A stretch of 64,000 bases of DNA from Candidatus Bathyarchaeia archaeon. Its GTDB lineage: Archaea; Thermoproteota; Bathyarchaeia; Bathyarchaeales; Bathycorpusculaceae. Shown here one piece after another: positions 10,035-19,910 of the stretch; position 1 is the stretch's first letter; each line of letters starts with the position of its first letter. The position numbers and the translations under genes are program-made. Below the pieces are notes generated by a model. It did no database searches and was not told where the DNA came from. It saw only the letters and a program-made list of their open reading frames with translations. The stretch is from assembly GCA_030019335.1 (NCBI GenBank), contig JASEET010000001.1:62001-126000 (forward strand). The letters are read 5' to 3'.

Positions 10035-11012
10035 ATGATAAGCCTCCGGAATATAGAAGATGCGAGGGAAACAATAGGAAATTTGGTTGAGAGAACTCCA
10101 TTAGTGCGTTCGCAATTCTTAAGCAATTTTTGTGGTGGAGAGGTGTACTTGAAGCTTGAAAACTTGCAGATAACGAATTCCTTCAAGATTAGGGGGGCTC
10201 TTAACAAGATGTTGCATTTGAGTGTTGAAGAAATGAGGCGGGGGGTTGTTACGGCTTCTGCGGGAAATCACGCTCTGGCGGTTGCTATTGGCGCGGAGAA
10301 GCTGAATTTATCTGTAAAGATTGTGGTTCCTAGGAATACGCCGAAGGTGAAGATCGATAAGATTAGGAAATACGATGTGGAGCTTATTCTGCACGGGGAT
10401 ATTTATGATGAAGCTGAGCAGAAGGCGATAGATTTAGCAAAGAAAGACGGATTGACCTACATCTCCCCTTATAACGACACATTGGTTGTAGCGGGACAGG
10501 GAACGATTGGGCTGGAGATTCTTGAAGATCTTCCGACTGTTGATGCGGTGATGGTGCCTGTTGGTGGTGGAGGCTTGATTTCAGGAATAAGTCTTGCCTT
10601 AAAGAGCATTGAACCAAGCGTACAGGTTATGGGGGTGCAGTCTGAGGCCTCACCGGTCATGTATGAGTCTTTGAAGGCTGGTAAAATTGTTGATGTGGAG
10701 ATGAGAGAGTCTATTGCGGATGGCTTGTTTGGTGGTATTGAAAAAGGTTCTATAACGTTCGGGATTGTTCAAGAATATGTTGATGATTTCTTATTGGTTA
10801 AGGAGGAGACGATAAGGAAAGCGATATTTTTGCTCTGGGGTAAGGAAAAACAGGTTGCTGAGGGAGCAGGAGCGGTTTCCATCGCTCCGATAATAGAAAA
10901 TAAAGGTTTATTCGTGGGAAAAGAAGTTGTTGCTGTGATAAGTGGGGGAAATATCGAAGACAAACTGTTCCGAAGCATACTAGCTTCAGAAACTACTGAG
11001 GCATTAATCTAG
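10035..11012 (+). CDS. threonine dehydratase / serine-threonine ammonia-lyase
   Basis: LENLQITNSFKIRGALNKM PLP lysine motif, TASAGNHALAVA, PVGGGGLISGI. Confidence 0.88.
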   Translation: MISLRNIEDARETIGNLVERTPLVRSQFLSNFCGGEVYLKLENLQITNSFKIRGALNKMLHLSVEEMRRGVVTASAGNHALAVAIGAEKLNLSVKIVVPRNTPKVKIDKIRKYDVELILHGDIYDEAEQKAIDLAKKDGLTYISPYNDTLVVAGQGTIGLEILEDLPTVDAVMVPVGGGGLISGISLALKSIEPSVQVMGVQSEASPVMYESLKAGKIVDVEMRESIADGLFGGIEKGSITFGIVQEYVDDFLLVKEETIRKAIFLLWGKEKQVAEGAGAVSIAPIIENKGLFVGKEVVAVISGGNIEDKLFRSILASETTEALI

Positions 11013-11028
11013 CGTGTGCAAATAGCGA

Positions 11029-11493
11029 CTAGTCTTTTGGTGCCTCAGCTCTTTTGATTGCCGCCTTCGCTAGGGCTTCTCCAAGCTTCTTGCAAGCCGT
11101 CAAGTCCTTTTCGTTTGGCTCTCCCTGAGAGACTACGCCTTCAGCTACTTTCTGAAGTTTGAAGGATGAAATCATATTTTCTAGGCTCAGTAGGGCGGAG
11201 TTGCTGGAGCCGCCTCCAGAAGTGAAGGCTACTGCTGGTTTGCCAGTAACCCTTTCGCGGATGCTTAGAGCCTTGTCGAAGAAGTCTTTCATGAGTCCAG
11301 CCATGTAGCTGAAGTAGTTTGGAGACCCGAAGGCCACGGCATCGCATGAGATGAAGTCGTTGACGGTTGCGTAGTCAACGCGCTTGACCGAAACTGAAAC
11401 GTCCTCCACTGTGCGTGTGCCTTCTGCAACCGAGTTCGCCAGAGTTTCGGTTCTTCCAGTCCTAGAGTAATACAATACTAGCACTTCAACCAA
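11029..11493 (-). CDS. flavodoxin family protein (WrbA-like)
   Basis: VLVLYYSRTGRTETLA FMN-binding loop; FGSPNYFSYMAGLMKDFFD. Confidence 0.85.
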   Translation of the reverse strand: MVEVLVLYYSRTGRTETLANSVAEGTRTVEDVSVSVKRVDYATVNDFISCDAVAFGSPNYFSYMAGLMKDFFDKALSIRERVTGKPAVAFTSGGGSSNSALLSLENMISSFKLQKVAEGVVSQGEPNEKDLTACKKLGEALAKAAIKRAEAPKD

Positions 11494-11626
11494 ACTGAAT
11501 CGCCTTCGTTCATTGGTTCGGTGATTGTTCTTAAATAGCTTTTGTATTCTTTCTCGTGATGGAAAATATGCAACAGACGGCTTCTCTTAATTAAAAAAAG
11601 TCATGTGTAAAAAATAAGAGAGGATG

Positions 11627-12856
11627 TTATGGTTTTCTTGTTGCTGCTTTTTCAAGTGCGACAACGCCTGGCAGTTTCTTGCCCATCAGAAACTCTATCA
11701 GTGCCCCGCCCGCAGTGCTGATATAAGAGATTTTATCGGATAGCCCAAGCTCTTGTAAGGCTGCCACCGTGTGACCGCCACCCGCAAGAGAGAACCCCTG
11801 CGAATCCGCCACTTCCCCAAAGATTCGCTTAGTTCCAAAGACAAATTCACTGTTTTCATAAACTCCCATGGGTCCGCTGACCACAATTGACTTCGCACTC
11901 CTTATAACCCTAGCATAGGATTCAACTGTTATCGCCCCAATGTCAAATATCGGGTAATCCGTCGGCAGTTCATCAGCAGAAATCTCTTTCCGCTTACCGC
12001 CCACTTCCACCGCAATGTCCAAGGGAACCTTAATCTCGTCCGGATACCTTTGCATAAGCTCTCGTACGCCCGGCACAAAACCCAAAAGCTCCTTCCGCTC
12101 CAAGAAATCCATGTTCGGCTTGCCAAGGTCAAATCCCCTTGCCACTAGAAAAACGTGACCGGCAACTCCGCCCGTAAGCACGTAATCCGCTATACCATTG
12201 TCCAACACATACCTTGAGATCTCAAGCGCGTCGTCTCCTTTGGCTCCTCCAAGAATAAACACACACAGCTTCTCCGGACTCTCCAACACCCTACTCAAAG
12301 ATTTAAGCTCCCTCTCCATGATACGCCCAGCAACACTCGGCAAAACAGCCGTAAACCCTACAATCGACACATGAGCCCTGTGCGCAGCTGCAAAAGCATC
12401 ATTAACAAACAAGTCAGCCAAAGGCGCAAGCTTTTCCACCATCTCCGTCTTCGCATGCTCTTCCGGCGTCCCCTTCTTCTGCTCATCAGCAAAAGTCCTA
12501 ACATTCTCCAACACCAGTACCTCACCGTTCTCCAGCTCCCTAATGGCCTCCTGAACCCCCTCCTCGAAAATACCATTAGTGTACTTAACGCGCTTCCCAA
12601 GAACCTTACTCAAAACCTCAGCATGCTGCTCCAAAGGAACGAAATCCGGCTCACCAGGCCTACCCTGATGCGCCAAAACCACAACCTTCGCGCCTTTCTC
12701 AACCAACTCTTTAATCGTAGTTTCACCGTGCGTCCTAATCCTCGTCTCATCAAGAATCTTCTTCGTTTCCACATCTATCGGAGAGTTAAAGTCCACCCTA
12801 ACCAGAACAGTCTTTCCTTCTAACGCCACATCATCCAGCGTCAAGAACTCAGGCAT
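11627..12856 (-). CDS. pgk: phosphoglycerate kinase
   Basis: VLVRVDFNSPID, VVVLAHQGRPG, LAGGGHTVAAL. Confidence 0.95.
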   Translation of the reverse strand: MPEFLTLDDVALEGKTVLVRVDFNSPIDVETKKILDETRIRTHGETTIKELVEKGAKVVVLAHQGRPGEPDFVPLEQHAEVLSKVLGKRVKYTNGIFEEGVQEAIRELENGEVLVLENVRTFADEQKKGTPEEHAKTEMVEKLAPLADLFVNDAFAAAHRAHVSIVGFTAVLPSVAGRIMERELKSLSRVLESPEKLCVFILGGAKGDDALEISRYVLDNGIADYVLTGGVAGHVFLVARGFDLGKPNMDFLERKELLGFVPGVRELMQRYPDEIKVPLDIAVEVGGKRKEISADELPTDYPIFDIGAITVESYARVIRSAKSIVVSGPMGVYENSEFVFGTKRIFGEVADSQGFSLAGGGHTVAALQELGLSDKISYISTAGGALIEFLMGKKLPGVVALEKAATRKP

Positions 12857-12917
12857 AATATACACCATCTCAAAAAATTAAGGGAGGTAGTGAAATTTAT
12901 GTTATTTTCCCGTTATA

Positions 12918-13946
12918 TCATGCCATTCTGCAGATCTTCTCTATCATCCGCACCATCTTAACAGAGTAACCCCATTCATTGTCATACCAAGCAAGCACCT
13001 TAACCAAGTCTCCAATAACCATCGTAGAGAGACCATCCACTATTGCCGAGTACGGATTATGTATAAAATCTGACGAAACCACAGGCTCTTCTGTATAGTC
13101 CAAGATTCCCTTCAGCATCCCTTGAGCCGCCTCCTTAAACGCGGCGTTAACTTCCTCCTTTGTAACCTCTCTTTCCAGCTGTGCCGTCAAATCCACTATA
13201 GAAACATTCGGTGTAGGAACACGTAAAGCAAGCCCATCCATCCTTCCTTCAAGTTCCGGCAACGTTAAAGTCGCCGCTACCGCTGCTCCGGTAGTAGTAG
13301 GAATAATATTAAATGTCGCTGATCTTGCCCTCCGCAGATCACTATGTTGCATGTCAAGAAGCCTCTGATCATTGGTAACAGAGTGAACAGTGTTCATTAT
13401 GCCAGCTTTCAAGCCGAATTTATCATTCAACACCTTAGCCACAGGTGACACACAGTTTGTTGTGCACGAAGCCAAAGAAATTATATGATGTCTCTCTGAG
13501 TCATACTTGTCGTCGTTCACGCCATAAACCACTGTTAAGTCTGCGCTTTTAGCTGGACTCATTGGCGCGGAAACCAACACTTTTTTAGCTCCAGCCTGTA
13601 GATGCTTTGCCGCATCTTCCTTCTTCCTGAACCTTCCTGTAGATTCCACCGCCAAGTAAACGCCCATCTCCCCCCAAGGCAGCTTTGCCGGATCTGGCTG
13701 TGCCAAAACCTTCAGCTCTTGCTTGACAGCACCGTTTTTCTTGATAACAATAACATCTTCCTTAGTTTCCACGTCAAAGGGTAACAATCCATGCACCGTG
13801 TCGTGTTTTAGAAGGAATGCCAATGTTTTGGCGTCTGTTAAGTCGTTGACCACTGCGAAATCTATTTCTGTTCCGGTTTCCAAGGCTGCTCTGTATAAGA
13901 GTCTTCCTATCCTTCCAAATCCGTTAATAGCCACTTTCGTTTCCAT
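12918..13946 (-). CDS. gap: glyceraldehyde-3-phosphate dehydrogenase, bacterial (class I) type
   Basis: VAINGFGRIGRLLYR, ASCTTNCVSPVAKVL, WYDNEWGYS signatures. Confidence 0.95.
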   Translation of the reverse strand: METKVAINGFGRIGRLLYRAALETGTEIDFAVVNDLTDAKTLAFLLKHDTVHGLLPFDVETKEDVIVIKKNGAVKQELKVLAQPDPAKLPWGEMGVYLAVESTGRFRKKEDAAKHLQAGAKKVLVSAPMSPAKSADLTVVYGVNDDKYDSERHHIISLASCTTNCVSPVAKVLNDKFGLKAGIMNTVHSVTNDQRLLDMQHSDLRRARSATFNIIPTTTGAAVAATLTLPELEGRMDGLALRVPTPNVSIVDLTAQLEREVTKEEVNAAFKEAAQGMLKGILDYTEEPVVSSDFIHNPYSAIVDGLSTMVIGDLVKVLAWYDNEWGYSVKMVRMIEKICRMA

Positions 13947-14015
13947 TTCTAATCACCATACTTGCTCAATCTATTCTGAGATTCCGTCTAATTAATCTTA
14001 TCATGCACCAGAAAA

Positions 14016-15362
14016 TCAATGTAACTTCCTTAACACTATTTCGGCAGCAAGCACCATGGGCTCCCAAGTTTCATTTAAGGGCGGCGCATAAGCCGTGTCC
14101 GCTTTAGCTAAATCCCGCACAGTCATATGTTTCTGTATCCCAAATGATAAAGCGTTTATACGTTGAGTTACCTCCTCGCCTCCGATTACCTGAGCCCCAA
14201 TTATCCTTTGACTTTCCTCATCAACCACAATCTTGATTTTAATGGGTAAACCGCCTGGGTAATATTCAGGTCTGGTTTTTGAAGTGATTGTCCCCGTGAC
14301 TGTTTCAAGTCCAGCTTTCTTTGCAAAGAACTCTGTTAATCCTGTTACACCTACTTCGGTGTCAAAGAACTTTGTCACCGCCGAGCCTAATACTCCGTGA
14401 AAAATTGCATATCCACCAGCCGCGTTAGTTCCAGCTACTTTTGCTTGTCTAACCGCTGCTGTTCCGAGTTGACATAATGTAGGTCTTTGGGTAACCATGT
14501 TGATGGATTCTGCACAGTCTCCAACAGCGTAAACATCCTTAATGTTAGTTTCCATCCTTGTGCTTGTCTTTATTCCCTTAGTTTCACCTATCGTGATGCC
14601 AGCCTTTTGAGCAAGCTCAGTGTTTGCTTTCACTCCAAATGCGGCAACAATTAAATCCGCGTTTATCTGCTCTCCGCCAGCGATTATCCCTGTGACCTTG
14701 TCTTTGCCGAGGAATTCCTCAACCCCCTTGCTAACCATTACGTTTATGCCCTTCTGCTCAAGCATTTCCTGCACGATTTTAGCCATGTCTGCGTCAAGCA
14801 TGGCTGGAAGAATTTGAGGCAACAACTCAACAACGGTGGTTCTTACGCCTCTCTCTTTAAGCGCTACTGCAGTTTCGAGTCCTATGAGACCTGCTCCCAT
14901 GACGACCGCTGTCTTTGCACCATTCTTTATTGCTTGATCAATCCTTTTTCCATCCTCTATTGTTCGAAGCACTTGTATTCCTTGTTTTTCTCGTCCCTTG
15001 ATTGTGGGAACAAAGGAGTATGCGCCTGTGGCGATTATCAGGCTGTCGTATTGAAGCGTCTCCTGTTTTCCCGTTTTGTCTTGTATCTCAACCGTTTTGT
15101 CTTTTGTATCTATGTTTGTTGCTGTCGTTTCCAGCATGAGTTCGAGTTTCATCATGCGAAAATATGATTGGGGAAAAACTATGAGTTTGTCGAAGCTTGG
15201 TATGTGTCTGCCAACAACGAATGGGATTCCGCACGGTGAATAGCCAGCTTGTTTTTGCTTGGTTAAGAGGGTTATTTCAGCTGTGCGGTCTGTTCTTCTA
15301 GCGGCTGAGGCTGCATCCACTCCTGCGGCGTGTGCGCCGATTATTACTATACGTCTCGGCAT
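14016..15362 (-). CDS. FAD-dependent pyridine nucleotide-disulfide oxidoreductase (CoA-disulfide reductase/NADH oxidase-like)
   Basis: IVIIGAHAAGVDAASAARR, YSPCGIPFVVG, VMGAGLIGLETAVALKERG, VYAVGDCAE. Confidence 0.88.
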   Translation of the reverse strand: MPRRIVIIGAHAAGVDAASAARRTDRTAEITLLTKQKQAGYSPCGIPFVVGRHIPSFDKLIVFPQSYFRMMKLELMLETTATNIDTKDKTVEIQDKTGKQETLQYDSLIIATGAYSFVPTIKGREKQGIQVLRTIEDGKRIDQAIKNGAKTAVVMGAGLIGLETAVALKERGVRTTVVELLPQILPAMLDADMAKIVQEMLEQKGINVMVSKGVEEFLGKDKVTGIIAGGEQINADLIVAAFGVKANTELAQKAGITIGETKGIKTSTRMETNIKDVYAVGDCAESINMVTQRPTLCQLGTAAVRQAKVAGTNAAGGYAIFHGVLGSAVTKFFDTEVGVTGLTEFFAKKAGLETVTGTITSKTRPEYYPGGLPIKIKIVVDEESQRIIGAQVIGGEEVTQRINALSFGIQKHMTVRDLAKADTAYAPPLNETWEPMVLAAEIVLRKLH

Positions 15363-15366
15363 CTGT

Positions 15367-15783
15367 TTATCCTTCTTTTATCAAAGTTTTGTGCCACTCA
15401 ACCGCCTGATTAAAGTCCATTACGTTGGCTAGTTCTGCCTGCAGATTCGATGGTTTTATTATTAGCAGCCAGCCTTTTCCATATGGGTCTTCGTTCAGGA
15501 TCTCTGGGCTAGATTGAACCTCTTCGTTCACTTCCTCAACTGTTCCACTCACCGGCGCAACCAAATCTGAAACAGCCTTCACAGATTCCACTGTGCCATA
15601 AGGCTCCTTTTGTGTCACTGACGTCCCTGGCTCCGGTAGTTCAGCATAAACCACTTCGCGAAGTTGTTTTTGAGCATAGTCGGTTAAGCCCACGCGAACC
15701 TTGTCGCCTTCAACTTTAACCCACTCCCAATCCTTCGTGTAGTATAGGCCTTCAGGCACTTCATATCCGTCTACTTTCACCAT
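15367..15783 (-). CDS. gcvH: glycine cleavage system H-like lipoyl protein
   Basis: LYYTKDWEWVKVEGDKVRVGLTDYAQKQL; lipoylation motif VESVKAVSDLVAPVSG. Confidence 0.9.
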   Translation of the reverse strand: MVKVDGYEVPEGLYYTKDWEWVKVEGDKVRVGLTDYAQKQLREVVYAELPEPGTSVTQKEPYGTVESVKAVSDLVAPVSGTVEEVNEEVQSSPEILNEDPYGKGWLLIIKPSNLQAELANVMDFNQAVEWHKTLIKEG

Positions 15784-16063
15784 GTTTTGTTCACCTCTCA
15801 AATAGTTGTTACTCTTTCACATTTTAGCTTTAAAAATTAACCGTTAGATTTTTCATTTTTCATTATTGAACTTTGATTCTTACACAAGCTGTGGCTTACT
15901 CATCTAAAGAGTTTTTGTTCTGGAAAATTGCGTGTCGGTTAAATTCATTTTCTATTTTGCAGGGTATTTCTGCGTTTGCAAACTCCTTTACTTCTTCCCT
16001 AGAATAAACTTCCACCAATTACAGTTACCTATAAACATTAAGGAAGTGCTCGCTAATATTTTA

Positions 16064-17143
16064 TTATCGCTGGCGTTTTCCGTTTATGTAATCCTCTACC
16101 CATTGTTTAGCCACGGAATCTGACACTTGAGTTGGCGGATGTTTAAACGCATACGAGGATATGCTTATTAATGGACCCGCTATTTTGCGGTCTAACGCTA
16201 GTTTTACAGCTCTTATTACGTCGATTACCACCCCTGCGCTGTTGGGCGAATCCTCAACTTCTAGTTTCGCTGTTATTGTTACTGGTTGGTTGCCGAACTT
16301 TCTGCCTTTGAGCACTATGTAACAGATTTTTGTGTCTCCTAGAAACGGCACATAATCAGATGGACCAATTCTCGTCGGCAAATCATATGGAACAAGGCTT
16401 GTAACAGCCTCTGTTTTGCTAATTCGCTTTGTTTTAAGTCGTTCTTCAACAGTCATGTTCAAGAAATCTGTGTTTCCACCCAAGTTTAGCTGATAAGTTT
16501 CCTCAACCCTTACTCCTCTGTCTATACAAAGCCTAACCAAGTTTCGATGCAGAATTGTTGCGCCTAATTGGCTTTTTATGTCGTCTCCAGCTACTGGCAG
16601 TCCTTTCTCCTCAAATTTTTTGCTCCACAATGGGTCTGAGGCTATGAATTCTGGTATGCAATTCACTAAGGCGCATCCAACGTCTAAAGCCGCTTGAGCA
16701 TAGAAACGAGTTGCGTTTCGGCTTCCAACGGGTAAGTAATTAACGAGCATGTCTGCCTTTGTCTCTTCCAGAATTCTCACGATGTCTGCTTGTTTGATTT
16801 CGTTGCAATTGTAAACGTTAAACGCTTCTTTCATGTGCTCAGCCACACCGTTGAGAATTGGACTCGGCGAAACCCTCACGCCTAAACGTGGCACATCCGC
16901 AAATTTAGCACAGCAGTTCGGTTCAGCAAATATGGCTTCAGCTAAATCCTTCCCAATTTTGTTCTTGTTCACATCGAAAGCTGCAACAAACTTTATGTCT
17001 CTTATGTGATATCCGCCAAAATTCACGTGCATAAGCCCAGGCACAGTCATATCTTCCCTTGCGTCTTTATAGTATTCCACTCCTTGAACGAGGGCGGATG
17101 CGCAATTGCCTACGCCTATGATTGCGACACGAATTTCTGGCAA
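16064..17143 (-). CDS. myo-inositol-1-phosphate synthase (archaeal type)
   Basis: IRVAIIGVGNCASALVQGVEYY, GDDIKSQLGATILHR, QLNLGGNTDFLNM. Confidence 0.9.
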   Translation of the reverse strand: MPEIRVAIIGVGNCASALVQGVEYYKDAREDMTVPGLMHVNFGGYHIRDIKFVAAFDVNKNKIGKDLAEAIFAEPNCCAKFADVPRLGVRVSPSPILNGVAEHMKEAFNVYNCNEIKQADIVRILEETKADMLVNYLPVGSRNATRFYAQAALDVGCALVNCIPEFIASDPLWSKKFEEKGLPVAGDDIKSQLGATILHRNLVRLCIDRGVRVEETYQLNLGGNTDFLNMTVEERLKTKRISKTEAVTSLVPYDLPTRIGPSDYVPFLGDTKICYIVLKGRKFGNQPVTITAKLEVEDSPNSAGVVIDVIRAVKLALDRKIAGPLISISSYAFKHPPTQVSDSVAKQWVEDYINGKRQR

Positions 17144-17274
17144 GTTGTAATTCCTCTCTTTGGCATTATTGTGGTCAACACTTTAAGAGTTATTACTCTA
17201 TAACCCTTTCTCGAAACATAACAAGATTAAAAGGAAACATTGAAATAAAGACATTAGAGGATGGGTGATAAGCT

Positions 17275-17643
17275 TTGGATGAAAGTGATGTGACCATAAA
17301 ACATGAACCCTTTAAAGAAATAGTCGTGATGGAACGAAATTTCTTCTCAACTCCCGATGACATAGCAAGGTTTGCATCAATAATTGCCGGAGGAAAAACC
17401 GCAGGTCTATACTGGGCTGAAGGCGTAGTGTTTCTTTATTTCCCACTTCCAGCGTCAACTGAAACTGCTGCGAAGGCGCTGGTTGAAAACAATCGGGTTT
17501 ACTGGACCTTTGTTGGTTACTCGCTTATGCCAAAGTATCAGCCTATAATTGAAACAAAAGAAAAGATAATGGTTCCAGTCGTTGACATGTCTTCTAATTC
17601 GATGTTTAGAAAAGTTGCAAGTTGGTTGAAGAAACAAAAATAA
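17275..17643 (+). CDS. hypothetical protein
   Basis: 122-aa ORF in an intergenic slot, TTG start. Confidence 0.55.
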   Translation: MDESDVTIKHEPFKEIVVMERNFFSTPDDIARFASIIAGGKTAGLYWAEGVVFLYFPLPASTETAAKALVENNRVYWTFVGYSLMPKYQPIIETKEKIMVPVVDMSSNSMFRKVASWLKKQK

Positions 17644-17713
17644 ATCTCATGCGGAGAAACGATCATTGCTCGTGCAATTGTTTAGAACGTTTTGCTAGGA
17701 GCCACTAAAACCA

Positions 17714-18106
17714 TTGAAAACATTATGTGTTAAAGGAAAAGTTTTCTCCGGAAAAGGCGAAGGAGCGAAATTCATCAAGCTTCCATGGGTAAGAAAACAG
17801 ATAAAAGAAAAACTTGGTTTCATCCCGCATCTCGGAACATTAAACATAAAACTAGCTGAAGACAGCATCAGACTTAAAAAATCGTTAAAGAGGGCGGAAT
17901 CGATAGAAATTTCGCCAGCCACGGGTTTTTGTCGCGGAAGATGTTGCAAAGCATATTTGGTGGATAATCTAGAGTGCGCCATTGTTGTCCCGGAAGTCGA
18001 AAACTATCCAGAAGACATTTTAGAAATTGTTGCATCAATAAATTTGAGGGAAAAACTCCAACTCGAAGATGGCAACATCGTTGAAGTTAAAATCTTATTC
18101 AAGTAA
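17714..18106 (+). CDS. ribK: CTP-dependent riboflavin kinase (DUF120)
   Basis: GKVFSGKGEGAKFIKLPWVRKQI, LGTLNIKL, CRGRCCKAYL. Confidence 0.85.
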   Translation: MKTLCVKGKVFSGKGEGAKFIKLPWVRKQIKEKLGFIPHLGTLNIKLAEDSIRLKKSLKRAESIEISPATGFCRGRCCKAYLVDNLECAIVVPEVENYPEDILEIVASINLREKLQLEDGNIVEVKILFK

Positions 18107-19604
18107 ACTGTGGTTTTCGTTTGTCCTTTAGGAAATTTTGTATGTACTCTTTTAGGCAATTGTTCTTTTTCAAGTAAAGACCATATCTCACAAGGGCGTT
18201 CATGGCTCTTGCAGCGTCCTCTGGTGAGAAATAGGCTGGAATGCCCAATTTATCAAATCTGTAACGTGTGTGCAAAGCCATTTCTGTTTCTCCAATATCG
18301 CATGTGACGATAGGCTTGTCATATTTACTTGCGACTTTTGCAACCTTATCTATGAAGTCTTCCTGCAAAGCTGGCGTGTGATGTAGACCTAGCAGTATTA
18401 TGCCGTGGATTTCACGGTCTTCAAAAATTATTTTCGTTGCGAGTTCAAACATCTTAGAGGTTACTGAACCAGTCAAGTCCACTGGGTTAAGGTTTGTGGC
18501 AAACTTCGGAAGCCTGCCTGCCTTCTTCAATTTCTCAAATTTCTGAACGGTTTCTTCTGAAAAACGTTTAACATTCAATCCCTTCAATTCACATTCGTCA
18601 ACAGCCATTACGCCGGGACCACCAGCATCCGTGATTACCGCCACGTTTTTCCCAGCTGCTGGAGGCTGCATGGCCAACGCCTTTCCAACGTCGAAGAACT
18701 CTTCCATGTCCTTCGCCCTGAAAATTCCCGTCTGCGCAAAAGCCGCGTCATATATCCGGTCTGAACCAGCCATGGCACCAGTATGTGAAGCCGCTGCCCT
18801 AGCTCCAGCTTCTGTTCTTCCACATTTAAGGGCAACAATAGGCTTTTTCTTTGTAACCTTTTCAGCTACTTTAATGAACTCTCTTCCAGATTTTATATCT
18901 TCAACATACAATAAGATGACTTTGGTTTCCTCGTCATATAAAAGGTAATGCAGCATCTCCGCCTCGTTTACGTCACATTTATTCCCGAAACTCACAAATT
19001 TACTCACTCCGATTTGCAGACCTGTCAAGTAGTCAAGGGCTGCGACGCCGAAAGCCCCGCTCTGGGTGACTATGGCTATGTTTCCCGGCATGGGACGCGG
19101 GGTTGCAATCACCTCGTCTCCTGTTGTTAGAACTCTTGTTTCGGGTAAAAACAGCATGTCTACGCCCATTCTTGAATCATAAACTCCGAGGCAGTTCGGT
19201 CCTAAAATTCTTATTCCAGCTTTTTTTGCTACGGTTACAATTTGATTTTCAAGTTCGTGATTTCCAACTTCACTAAAACCGGAGCTTATTATAACAACAG
19301 CCTTGACTATTTTTGTTGTTACATCTCTCATTATGTTAGGGACTATTTTTGCTGGGACAACTATTACAACTAATTCAAGTTCCCCAGGGATTTTAGTTAC
19401 TGAAGGATAGCATTGAAATCCTAAGATAGAATTTTCATATGGGTTGACTGGGTAAATCTCTCCTTTAAAAACTCCTCTTCTCTTGTTTTCAACAAAATTT
19501 TTGAATATGACATGCCCTGCCTTGTTTATCTTTTTTGTCGCTCCGACAATAGCGACTGAACGAGGGTTAAAAAACGTGTGCATCTGTTTGATTGACTGCT
19601 TCAT
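18099..19604 (-). CDS. acetate-CoA ligase (ADP-forming)-like alpha subunit, CoA-binding/succinyl-CoA ligase-like
   Basis: FFNPRSVAIVGATKKINKAGHVIFKN, ILGPNCLGV, SQSGAFG, ALKCGRTEAGARAAASHTGAMAGSD. Confidence 0.88.
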   Translation of the reverse strand: MKQSIKQMHTFFNPRSVAIVGATKKINKAGHVIFKNFVENKRRGVFKGEIYPVNPYENSILGFQCYPSVTKIPGELELVVIVVPAKIVPNIMRDVTTKIVKAVVIISSGFSEVGNHELENQIVTVAKKAGIRILGPNCLGVYDSRMGVDMLFLPETRVLTTGDEVIATPRPMPGNIAIVTQSGAFGVAALDYLTGLQIGVSKFVSFGNKCDVNEAEMLHYLLYDEETKVILLYVEDIKSGREFIKVAEKVTKKKPIVALKCGRTEAGARAAASHTGAMAGSDRIYDAAFAQTGIFRAKDMEEFFDVGKALAMQPPAAGKNVAVITDAGGPGVMAVDECELKGLNVKRFSEETVQKFEKLKKAGRLPKFATNLNPVDLTGSVTSKMFELATKIIFEDREIHGIILLGLHHTPALQEDFIDKVAKVASKYDKPIVTCDIGETEMALHTRYRFDKLGIPAYFSPEDAARAMNALVRYGLYLKKNNCLKEYIQNFLKDKRKPQFT

Positions 19605-19910
19605 TCATGTTTTCACCTTTTGCTTCTTTTAACAATGACTATGGGTTGATATATTGTTTTTTCACCTTAGACTCTACCTTTTATTTCCTTTTCCTGAAGA
19701 TTTTGCTGGCGTCAGCGACAGCCAGATAGTGAGGGACATACTTGCTGAGGGGAGGCTAGGATTCCATGAAGTGAAAACATAGAGAGGGTAACTATTAGCG
19801 GAAATGTTTAAACTCTTAAAGGAGAAAAATTAGAATGTTAAGCCAACGTTGAATTGCGTTGAGGGCGTGTAACCGCCTAGCCCTAATTGGAAGGGCAGAA
19901 AGAGAACAAG

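Noticed and set aside
12371-12823. 150-aa plus-strand ORF opposite pgk
   Set aside because: Antisense to a clear pgk gene; composition is a codon-bias shadow.
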